A stretch of DNA of 64,000 nt from Perkinsus olseni (lineage: Eukaryota > Perkinsozoa > Perkinsida > Perkinsidae). Under the pieces are notes generated by a model. That model was not told the origin of the DNA and ran no database searches. It was given only the letters and a program-made list of their open reading frames with translations. Shown here piece after piece: positions 1 through 8,401 of the stretch. Within the stretch, counting starts at the first letter, position 1, and every line of letters starts with the position of its first letter. The position numbers were made by a program, and so were the translations under genes. The DNA lies in NCBI GenBank assembly GCA_013115135.1, contig JABANP010000105.1, positions 1-64,000 on the forward strand, in the 5' to 3' direction.

Positions 1-676
1 AGAGTGATTGCGGGGATGGTCAGTATATCAATTCTGAATCCTGGAACCGCATTTTTCGCCTCAGTCTCAGAATAAGTTTACTGAGAGCCCAAAACAGCGC
101 CGGGCTTGAAAATACGTTCGCTCTTAGGCAAGGGAACTCGCGTATTGAGAGTGGATATATCGTAGTCTATTGAGCGGGTTCGTGGCTTTCAACAGTCGTT
201 AAAATTGCGTTTCTTTCGTGACACGGATTCGAACGCCCTCGAAACGAAGTCTTGTTTCACAAGCGTTTCGTTTCAGTACAGTTTACACACGCACAGGTGG
301 GGCGTGTATTTTGGTATACTACACGGGCAGGGTTAAGAGAGTGGCCGATTGAGATGGCATTTGGGATCCACTTTTCCTGCTGCCTTTTTATCATCCGTCA
401 CTTAGCTTTGCCTCAGCGTAGCTTCTTATCGGATCGGCAGTGTGAATATTACATCTTGGAAAGTGATTGAGATCAAACTTCCTCTGTGATATACGACGAA
501 AATTCAGAATCACAACCCTAGCGATCGAATCCAAGTCTTAGATTCGGAACCTCTGCATGGTTTCGTAGAAAGAGAAAGTCTTGCGGTTCGAACCGGGGGT
601 CTGTTGGTTGGTATTCGTGAATCGAATCGATGGAATAAATTTACTGCTACGATGTGGGGTATTACCGGGTTCTTAG
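1..676. other. Stretch before first supported exon
   Basis: No exon could be supported here. Positions 1-75 resemble part of the palindromic element seen at 10921-11034 and 34408-34510 (AATTCTGAATCC... TTCTGAGACTGAGG-type ends). A T-arm-like GGTTCGAACC lies near 580. Positions 671-676 look like the 3' end of the intron before the first recognisable exon, so the start of the next gene is upstream, either in this stretch or outside the window. Confidence 0.4.
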
Positions 677-3600
677 GTGCATGCGAATGCTGCTGTTGAG
701 ATCATCGCTGGCCATGTTGCGGCGGATTTGGTCGGTCAAAATGTGGCGGTAAGATTTCGGAAGCTTAAGATGCGACGACCGCCATACCCCCCTGCAGGTT
801 CTGATGGCTGATGAGTTCGCGGTTAACCATCAGAATTACGTGGACTCCTTTGTCTCCAAGACGGACTCCAATCGGAAGGAGGTGAGGTCGACTCTCCCTA
901 CGCTGATTCTGACCTTTTTTGTATCCTCCGTTGGTCAACCTAAGATATGCTCAGGGTTTGAGGAGGAAGAATTCCTTCACAGTCTGCAAGGTTGTGCGAC
1001 CGATTAAAGGACAGCTGAAAAAGAAGGACGGCAGCGTCATCTCGGTACCTCTTCCGAGAAGCCGCTGAGTTTTTTTTGGAGTCCCGAATCAGGTCGAGAT
1101 GGTCATCAACCATCTTTCGGAAGAGCCACGATCGCAGGATTACTTTCTCATGGCGCACATAAAAGATCTCACGAAGCAAGAAATGGCTGAACGACAGCAG
1201 CAGGATTTCCTTGCTGGTGTTGCACACGAACTTCGTAAGGCTGTTTCTGACGGAAAAATCTCAATTCGGACTGCATGCTATCATTGATATTATATCATCT
1301 TCAAGTATCGATAAAATTTTTTCGATTATTAGAAATTATTATGTTATTAATCTCGCTCGAGTTACACACGAACTGCGTGAGGCGGTTATTGACGGAAAAG
1401 TCTCATTTCGGAAGCGTACGCTATTATAAGGACTGATATCATCGGTTTGACGAGGTTTCGACTGCAGCCTAGCGGGCGAAGTGTCAGGGGAGATATTTTG
1501 GTCAGCCGGTTCCGACTTTCTTACCCGAATTTTTCTCCCAACTAAGTTCGAAGGCCTTTATTGTTAAATCGAAATTTCCTTATTTACAATTTCGTTAGTT
1601 ATAATTTATTTGTCATCTTAAAATCAGCTTTCAACTTATTGACGAGATTTCCCAAATAGAAATATATATCAGTCAGCGGAGCGATTGCCGTTCCCTGGGC
1701 AAAATCAACCTTTCCTCGGTCGGGGGCTCCCGAGTGGAAAGGGTCGGACTTTAGGAACCCCTTTGAACGGTATTATCGGACTCTCGGATGCCCTTATTAA
1801 GACGGAGCAGAACAAGGGGAGGACCAAGCACTTGAAAATGATAAATTCTTGCGGGGTAAGATTCGAACCCGGGTGGTTTGGTTGATAGCCGTGCGCGCTG
1901 CAGGTTCGACTAGTGGGACTGGTGAATATGATTATGGACGTTAGCGCGCTGAGGGACGGGAAGATGCAGTTGAATTTGACGAAGACGGTTAATTGCAACG
2001 AGATTTGCGAGGAAGTTTGGGAGCTGATGAATATGGCTGTGGACAAAAACGGAAAGAAAATAAAAAAGGAATCCGTCGATCTGCAGATAGATTGCGATCC
2101 AGATCTTCCGGTGAGAAGATATTTTCGCGTGAATATCTCAGGTTGATCCTGGCGTATGACGGGTTGAAAGATACTTTTGAAATTGAAGATTCTTTGCTGT
2201 GCGCATTTAGTTGATTGAAGGCGACAAGGAGAGGCTCTCTCAAGTTATATTCAACCTCGTGAACAATGCTCTCAAGTTCACCCCCTCCGGTAGGTCGCGG
2301 GTTCGAATCCCACAGAGGGCATTTTTCGTAATTTTTTCTCAGGATTTGTCCGTATTGGGTCCAAGTTCGAGGAGGAGACTGGTACTTTGTTACTGTGCGT
2401 GGCAGACTCTGGACAAGGCATCAAAAAAGAAAATTTGACGAAAATTTTCGAAGCTTTCGGACAGGAGGAAGAAGGGAAGGGAGGTGGCCTGGTAAGAACA
2501 CCGTCCCGTCCTAACCTGCTAATGATTGCTTTTGGCAACGCGTTGGTACTGTCGTAATATGATTGCGATCGACGAACATATTTGTTCTGGTGGCCGTAAG
2601 GTGAATCTGGTTAACAAGGGTGAAATCATGCACGCTCGCTAGGCCGGTGTGATGCGACAGAGATTTTATGAATATCTTCAGGGTCTCGGTTTGGCGATCT
2701 GTACGAAGGTATCCGAGCTTCATGGTGGAAAGATATGGGTGGAGTCGGAGTTGGGAAAGGGTAAGCGCATCAGTCCAAGAAGGGGGAGAATGTCTCCTCG
2801 TGATTTCACCCCTGTTCTCGAGAAGGCCAATCTTCGTCCAGCCCGCAGTAACCTGAATAACTTTCTCTTTCTCGCCTGCGAATGGTAGCTAGCCTGGGGC
2901 TCGGCCGTGTTCATCGGAAAAGCATCATTGACGAGGTCGTACGGCACTCGGCTGATCGCGAGGCCTGCTGGGACAGATTTGGAAGATTTTTTTGATACCA
3001 ATTTTTCACCAGTTCGTGATCAGGCTCCCAATTCTACGTTCGCCTGCCGCAGCGAATTGCGAACGAGGTTAAAGTCGCGGGAGGAGCGCACGAGGGCGGC
3101 AAGACACCAACTGCTTCTGTCTTCCAGACGGCACAGATGGAAAGTGGCGGTCCTCGGTCCATGTGGACCACGGCCAGGTCATTCGCTTCAGACGCTCGGA
3201 TGATGAAACGACACTCTTCGGCAACGAAAGGGCTTCTGTCAGCTGGTGGAGAAGATGATGACGGAGATGAAGATGGTGGGGATCGAACCAGGGTCGTTAG
3301 CATGGAAGAACGACTGTTTAACTTAGCGGCCAGCGGCGCTGATGTTGATGATGAGTTCGGCGAGGTCACTCTGCAAGAGGAGGCGCAGCGGAGGCTTGCG
3401 GAGGCCGGCAGCATCAGCATCCTCAGCTGTGATGACATCGTGAAGAATCAGGAAGCCCTAGAGCAAATTCTAGACAGTAAGTGTCGAATGAAAGACGGGC
3501 GCGCGCTTTTTGCAAAGAATCTTTGGTGTGCGCAGAGGATGCCGGGTTTGAGTATAAGAGGAGTTTGGATGGTTATGATTGCATTGAAACTTTGGAGAGC

Positions 3601-4998
3601 TGCGTCCTGCCGGACATCTTGTTGATATCGGGCGACATGACGACGAAGTCGGTCGGAGGGATGACGGGATTTGAAGTGCTCGACATAGTCCGGCGGGAGT
3701 TTCAGCTGTCGCTGCCTGTGGTAATCCGAAGGTCCCTGGTTCGATTCTCGGGAGAGGTATTTTTATCAGATTATGATTACGAATGAGCTGACTAATGATG
3801 GGAAATTGGGAGCTGTGAAGCATTTTGCGAACGATGTAGTTCAAAGGAACGTCGAGAAGGAGGAGCTCAGTGCTCGGGTAGGTGCACTGCTACGCTTTCA
3901 TGCGGATGGTCGTGGGTTCTACCCCTGAGGGTATCATTTTCATACGCAGATACAATCCCTGGTGGTAAGGAAGCTGATGGATGACATCAGCTATGAACGG
4001 AAAGTTAACAACGAGATGATGCAGAGGACGCTGCCCAAGAACGTCCTAGCCAGTATCAGCAAAAGTAGGAACAGGTCCTCGGATCGATCCCCGGCTAAGG
4101 CGTTTTTATTGTATTTTTTCCCCTCAGATGAAGGTAGTTTGGTTGCCAACAAGTTCGAGAGCGTGACTTTCCTCTACGGGATGATGAAGGAGTTCGAGAT
4201 TATCCAAGAAATTGTCCCCATCTCGCAACTCTGTGTTCTCCTGAATAAAATGACGACGGTTTTTGACCTCTTCTTGAAGCCTCACGATGTTTTCAGAGTC
4301 GGAAATTTACGAAAAAAATTTCCCCCATCGTCCGCGTTCAGGTCGAAATGGATGGCTGTGGCGTGTTGGTGGTATGCGGGCATGATAGACAGGAAGAACA
4401 CGTCGAGAATATCTTAACTTACGGCAAGGACGTCCTCGGCGGACTGGCACAGTCCAACATCAAAGTCGCTGGAAAGAGCGTCGAATTTTTGATCGGCGTG
4501 GCTACTGGGTGAGGCCATGGAGGGATACCCTCGACCACAATTTTTCCGATATTTTTTAGTTTTCACCGTTTTTTTGTCGTTGGACTTGCAACTCACACAC
4601 ACTTTCCGCCAGTGTTGGCCTTGTGTGTGTTTCTTCCGAAATTTCCGGAAAAGTACAGGCGTACCAATTTTCTCCGAAATTCCAACCTTGTCCATTTTCC
4701 CTAAAACTTCAGGAATTTTGTGCGTTTTTTCAGGCCTTCTTACGGTGGTCTGATCGTTGGTAGTGGGCACTCGATGCCCAGTTATTCATTTTTCGGCGAA
4801 ACCGTCGATCTGGCCATCACTGGGATAGGGAATCACGTTCATTGCACTGAAGCGACGAAGGTGGAAATCGATAAGGAGTATGTGGGATGCGAACCGGGAA
4901 CCTTTCGATTACCCACTTTTTTCAGATACGAGGGCTCTGGGCTTTATGAGTTTGAAGAGCGTGGAACGCTGGGGGCGAAGGAGTCTGGGCAGGGGTGA
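677..4998 (+). CDS. PAS / histidine kinase / receiver / class III cyclase fusion (5' partial)
   Basis: Multi-exon gene for a membrane or cytosolic two-component sensor fused to a nucleotide cyclase. In order: a PAS domain (677-1050; ends KKKDGSVIS); HisKA with the phospho-acceptor His rebuilt across the intron at 1235-1754 as HELRTPLNGIIGLSDAL; a histidine-kinase ATPase with N box NLVNNALKFTPSG, DSGQGI and GLGLAI (2211-2760); a receiver (about 3400-3870) with SCDD and a PDILLISGDM strand; and a class III cyclase (about 4130-4998) with HDVFRVEMDGCGVLVV and SFFGETVDLA. The kinase looks intact. The receiver has Ser where the phospho-acceptor Asp should sit, with an Asp two residues later. Both metal-binding Asp positions of the cyclase appear lost (FLYGMM, DGCG), so this part is probably regulatory or dead. 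Domain order resembles the ACR/CyaC type (known family, my assignment). Stop TGA at 4996. At least six introns carry tRNA-like inserts. Confidence 0.8.
882..954 (+). repeat. Intron with reverse family-B element
   Basis: Intron of the sensor-kinase gene. Its 3' end reads GGTCAACCTAAGATATGCTC before AG, the reverse complement of the GTATCTTAGGTTGA core of family B. A similar reverse copy ends the intron at about 37331-37394. Confidence 0.6.
1219..1412 (+). repeat. Duplicated exon end plus 5' splice site inside an intron
   Basis: About 52 bases spanning the exon end and 5' splice site of the kinase intron (1219-1270) recur at 1361-1412, 142 bases downstream, with roughly nine differences. Both copies encode V-x-H-E-L and reach a GT in the same phase (1235 and 1377). 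The second copy lies within the intron. Confidence 0.8.
1856..1903 (+). repeat. Intron with antisense tRNA-like T-arm (family A)
   Basis: 48-base intron, GTAAG...CTGCAG, of the kinase gene. ATTCGAACCCGGG just after the 5' splice site is the reverse complement of a tRNA T-loop (CCCGGGTTCGAAT). Confidence 0.7.
2111..2210 (+). repeat. Intron with family-D end
   Basis: 100-base intron between the HisKA helix exon and LIEGDKERLSQVIFNL. It contains AAAGATACTTTT and ends TTTGCTGTGCGCATTTAG. The CTTCGCTGTGCGCA motif recurs near 10770, 10813, 21740 and, reversed, near 53470-53520. Confidence 0.6.
2290..2342 (+). repeat. Intron starting as a tRNA 3' half (family A, sense)
   Basis: 53-base intron inside the ATPase domain (exon FTPS|G...). 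The 5' splice site is the first base of GTAGGTCGCGGGTTCGA, followed by ATCCC and AGAGGGC. This is the order anticodon-stem end, variable loop AGGTC, T-arm, acceptor strand of a tRNA. It is then completed by a T-rich tract and CTCAG. It matches the SNF2 intron at 53306-53352 almost base for base, and 16 of its first 17 bases match the tRNA-Ile gene at 35150-35221. Confidence 0.9.
3276..3326 (+). repeat. Intron with antisense tRNA-like T-arm (family A)
   Basis: 51-base intron before the receiver domain. It begins GTGGGGATCGAACCAGGGTC, the reverse complement of GACCCTGGTTCGATCCCCAC, and continues into an anticodon-arm-like stretch before ACTTAG. Confidence 0.75.
3721..3769 (+). repeat. Intron with sense tRNA-like T-arm (family A)
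   Basis: 49-base intron splitting the receiver between LPV and IMITNEL. It contains GGTCCCTGGTTCGATTCTCG followed by GGAGAGG, then TTTTTATCAG. Confidence 0.8.
3878..3949 (+). repeat. Intron with sense tRNA-like 3' half (family A)
   Basis: 72-base intron beginning GTAGGTGC. It holds GGTCGTGGGTTCTACCCCTG, a variable loop and T-arm-like block, then a T-rich tract and CGCAG. Confidence 0.7.
4065..4127 (+). repeat. Intron with sense tRNA-like T-arm (family A)
   Basis: 63-base intron at the start of the cyclase domain: GTAGGAACAGGTCCTCGGAT then CGATCCCCGG, followed by a T-rich tract and CCCCTCAG. Confidence 0.7.
4878..4925 (+). repeat. Intron with antisense tRNA-like 3' half (family A)
   Basis: 48-base last intron of the kinase/cyclase gene. 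GATGCGAACCGGGAACCTTT then CGATTACCCAC is the reverse complement of the block found in sense orientation in the SNF2 intron at 48447-48515. Confidence 0.75.
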
Positions 4999-5269
4999 GC
5001 ATACCGTGGACTCCGAATAAAATTCGCGACCACGAGATTGACATTCCCTTGGTTGGGTAAATAAATTCGGGAACTCAGGATCGCGTGAAATAAGGTTCCA
5101 GAATTTCTCATGAGCTTCAGTTCTCATCGTCTTTATCGTAACGCCTTGTTAAGGTTGTTGGTATTTCGGAAGTCGGGTGGGGTACCTGATTGATCTTTTT
5201 TTATTTTATCAGCTTTTTTATAGCGCCAAAAGCCTACCGAAATGGATTCTGGGATTTTCTATTTTTTTG

Positions 5270-8098
5270 CACATGGAGGTTGCTCTTGTTAGGGGGGTGA
5301 GGACGTTCTTGATGAAGGAATCTGTCGAAGAGGATCTCACACAGTACAAGTCGAGCACACTGGATATTACTTTGATGAATGGGCTGGCCGGTGGTAGGTG
5401 GTGGGGATCGAACCTGTGCGGGTTTGAGGGACTGGGGTTGTGCCAGGACACGGTGGGGGAGGGTCGGGCGCTGATGCCGTTGCTGAGTTTGAATATCAAG
5501 TAAGGGAGTTGGAATACCGGATAAAAGTTATGAAGGGGACGACTGACGAAACGCACATGCTGGAGACGGAGCTGAAGGCTAAAGGGAAAGTAGGCTGGGC
5601 TGTCATACCGGTGACCCGGGTTCGATCCGAGCATGTTGAATTTGTCAAGGTCTGCCCTTCTGCCTTGCTGTCCATCGCGGAGCCCATAGAGTGTCTGTTG
5701 GATTCTCTCTCTTCGGCAGTGGGTGGTCCAAAAGAAGGTTCAGGTGATGACCGCCACTTTATCAAATCGATCATTTGGGCGCGCGCTTTTCTCAGGAGAC
5801 TTGGTACCCCCGCCAGTGTGTGAGCAACTGCAGAGTCTGGCTAGCGAAATGGCGAGCGCGTGCACGGTGGTGGACGCTGCAAACTCATCTCTGAGAGTTT
5901 GCAACAAAGTGGCTCAGAGGGCAAACGTCATCGTAGATTCTGGGACAGGTAAGGGTCATATCGATCATTAGGGCGAGCGCGATTTGCTTTCCTGGTGGCA
6001 AGATTGAATCATAGGTCAGAGGATGGCGCTGACGGCTGAGCAGGGAGAGTCCATGGCCGCTATATTGGAAGACGTTATACAGGCGGTTAATATCGCCTCG
6101 GGGGAGATACCGGAAGGCGATGGTGGGCACATCTTGCAATCTTGCATTTCCTCAACGCTGTTGTTCAGGTGGCCCGCCTAATATTGTGGAGTTGGCTGAT
6201 GAGATGGCGTCGATCCAGCAAGTGGTGGATCAGCTAGCGAATCAGTATTCTACTTTAATGTTGTTCGTACAACAACAAAAGGTGCAGATTTTATGAGAGA
6301 AAAATTTCGGGACGACTGTGCTGTAGATGTCGCTTGGACCGGCCGCGACAACTCCCGTCTCCGCGGATGCTTTCTCGTCGGTATCGAGGATGAACATGCT
6401 TGCATCTAACGCAATAGGTGAGAAAGTTGTTGGTCGCGGGGATCGAACCGGGGACCTTTGGGTGGGCAGGTGGGAGCGGTGGAATGGATGTGATGTTGCA
6501 GCAGCAATTGATGCTGAAGGATACTGAGATACGGACTGCGAATCAAACTATCACGGAGTTGAACTCGCAGATGGCGAAATTCCAGGTGGTCGCTGGTTGG
6601 GCGAGAGGGGTGTGGTGAGTTTAGTTGCTCAGAGCGGCGACATAGATGTTGGAGGATTGACCCGGGAGATTGTTAAATTGAAGACAGATATAGCGCAGAA
6701 AGTGGGCAGGGGGTGATTGGGTTGCTGCGGGTACAAAGGCTGAGATTGTTGAACTTGAGAAGGAAATGCCCAGACCCAGGATCGAACTGAGGACCTCCAG
6801 ATCTTCAGTCTGGCGCTCTCCCAACTGAGCTATCTGGGCTGAAATATTGCACTTGTATTTTTTTGATTAGCGCACGTGCTAAGCGGTGGAAAATCGTGAA
6901 TTACTCAGGACATGATGCTCCAGCAGTGCGCAGGAGGGGGAGGCTTTGGTGGCTTCGGCATGGGCGTCAATTCGGCCGATGCTTCCGGTGGAGCAGCATC
7001 CCAGGAGGTGTATCAAGAGCTCCTTCTCACCCAACAGGATTGCCGCCATTTGCAACTTGAACTAGAATGGTAGTACTCGAATGACTGATTGGGGAATATG
7101 GATGGGAGTGGGAGAGAATCTTTGGGGATGGTAGACAGATTGTAAGAAAGTGGAAACAGAGCTGAGATCGGTGGATTGAGATTTGCTTTACTAGGGATCT
7201 ACCCGTGTGATTGCTGAACCCTGATGCTGGCTCGTCACACGACGAAGGGAAGGTTCTGTCCGCTTCCTCCACCTGATTCGTTCGCCCACAGTCCTGGTCC
7301 GTGGAGTTGCGTGTCGCGAATGCCGTGTTTGCGTCTGCGTGCAAGCGTGAGTAGCGCGCCGTGATGATCGATTTTTCGGAAAGTCATGCTGTCCCTTTGG
7401 TCAAGCTGAACATGTAGTGATTTGCACTGATCTCTTCGTATCAGCAAGAAATTGGCGGGGAATTGAAAAAATCATTCTCGGACGGAGCGAGCATGTTCTC
7501 AATCCACCCGTTTAGTAGACCTATTCTGAGACTCGGAATCGATTCTGGAATGGATTTGTACACGTGAAATTAGCGTTCCAGAGACGGTTTCAAGTTTCCC
7601 AACGCCTCTCATATCTCGATGTTGTCCACCAACGTCACTGCGCCACGAAATACGCTGTCTGCCAACGTCACTGCGCCACGAAATTAAGTCGCAGGTACCA
7701 TTCAAAGCTGCAGGAATTGGTCGTTTCAACCAACCACCTCGCTCAGGACAATACTCAGCTTCAACGTAAGTCACGCGAGAGCGATTCTCGAGCATCTTTT
7801 CGAAAACTATCATCCGTCAGGCGAACTGAGAGAGGCCCAATTGCTGCTGAGCGAACAGGAGCGACAACTTCGTCATCAGGAAATTCGCTTACACGGGATG
7901 AGTAGGTCGAGCTCCTCGTCTACCGGAAAGATCCGTTTTTCAGGCGGGGGTAGTCCGGCGGCGAAGTCGGCTAATTTGACGGCGAGTGGTGCATGGATGA
8001 GGCCCTTGGCGGCCCCAACGTCAGCGGATGCGGCTTCGCTGTATGCTTCTCTGGGGAGTGAAGCGACTTCGAAGATGCGCACGCTGCAAATGCCGTGA
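5270..8098 (+). CDS. Multi-exon coiled-coil protein, unrecognised
   Basis: A run of short exons gives a mostly helical, heptad-rich protein. Clear pieces are an E/L-rich helix at about 5447-5590 (FEYQVRELEYRIKVMK), LASEMASACTVVDAANSSLR (5840-5950), IVELADEMASIQQVVDQLA (6185-6250), MLQQQLMLKDTEIRTANQTI (6490-6585), a Gly-rich link GGGGFGGFGMG (6930-6970), LREAQLLLSEQERQLRHQEI (7824-7900) and a Ser/Ala-rich tail ending QMP with TGA at 8096. The start is not certain; an upstream exon with KESVEEDLTQYKSSTLDITL lies at 5310-5390. The layout could fit a microtubule-motor accessory protein such as dynactin p150, but I saw no signature and do not assign it. Introns carry families A, C and F and a whole tRNA gene. 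Confidence 0.55.
5394..5446 (+). repeat. Intron with antisense tRNA-like T-arm (family A)
   Basis: Intron of the coiled-coil gene: GTAGGTGGTGGGGATCGAAC then CTGTGCGGG, ending GTGCCAG. The exact 5' splice site could be three bases earlier. Confidence 0.6.
5948..6001 (+). repeat. Intron with family-C motif
   Basis: Intron GTAAGGGTCATATCGATCAT then TAGGGCGAGCGCG, ending near GGCAAG. The ATCGATCA plus GGGCGCGCGC pair recurs near 3485, 5765, 8305, 12425, 52357-52403 and 52505-52550. Confidence 0.55.
6123..6168 (+). repeat. Intron with family-F motif
   Basis: 46-base intron containing TCTTGCAATCTTGCATTTCC then TCAACG and ending TTGTTCAG. The same block appears three times in a SNF2 intron at 54454-54680, there antisense to the gene. 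Confidence 0.7.
6418..6469 (+). repeat. Intron with antisense tRNA-like T-arm (family A)
   Basis: 52-base intron with CGGGGATCGAACCGGGGACC and a TTTGGGTGGGCAG end. It is the antisense counterpart of the GGTCCCCGGTTCGATCCCC block at 48447-48515. Confidence 0.75.
6768..6839 (-). tRNA. tRNA-Phe (GAA)
   Basis: All 72 positions of a canonical tRNA fit on the minus strand: acceptor GCCCAGA/TCTGGGC (7 of 7 pairs), D-stem GCTC/GAGC, anticodon stem CCAGA/TCTGG with loop CTGAAGA (anticodon GAA), variable loop AGGTC, T-stem CTCAG/CTGGG with loop TTCGATC. A and B boxes are intact. It lies antisense in an intron of the coiled-coil gene, between the exon ending about 6697 (KTDIAQK) and the exon starting about 6908 (DMMLQQ). 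Confidence 0.95.
7500..7690. repeat. Palindromic-element fragment and local duplication
   Basis: 7530-7575 (GAATCGATTCTGG... ACACGTGAAA) matches the palindromic element family. Just after it, CCAACGTCACTGCGCCACGA is present twice, at about 7629 and 7660. GCGCCACGAAATT recurs near 10877 and 16131 and, reversed, in introns near 11176 and 14795. Confidence 0.5.
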
Positions 8099-8401
8099 AG
8101 TGTTTAGTGTTGCATGAGTCTTGTGGTCTTTACCAGCTGTTGTTTAGAACAAGCTAGTTTTGCGTGTGCGATTAGTTGAACAGGGAGAGCTAGAGGTTCA
8201 TTACCGTGAGGTCGAAGGTTCTACTCGTCGTTAAGCCTTTTTTAATGCTGTCAGGCCCCGGGGTAGAACCTGTGCCTGAAGGTTGGTGGTGGGTATAGAG
8301 TTATCGATCATGAGGGCGCGCGCTAATGACTGAACTGAAAAATTTTTCTCGTGGTTTAGCTTTGTCTAAGGATTGCGGGTTATTGATCACTCTTGACGAC
8401 C
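8099..8401. other. Gap between genes
   Basis: No exon seen. It holds a T-arm-like GGTTCTACTCG at 8210, a second GTAGAACC at about 8265 in the opposite sense, and a family-C block (ATCGATCATGAGGGCGCGCG) at 8305. These may be introns in an untranslated leader. Confidence 0.3.
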
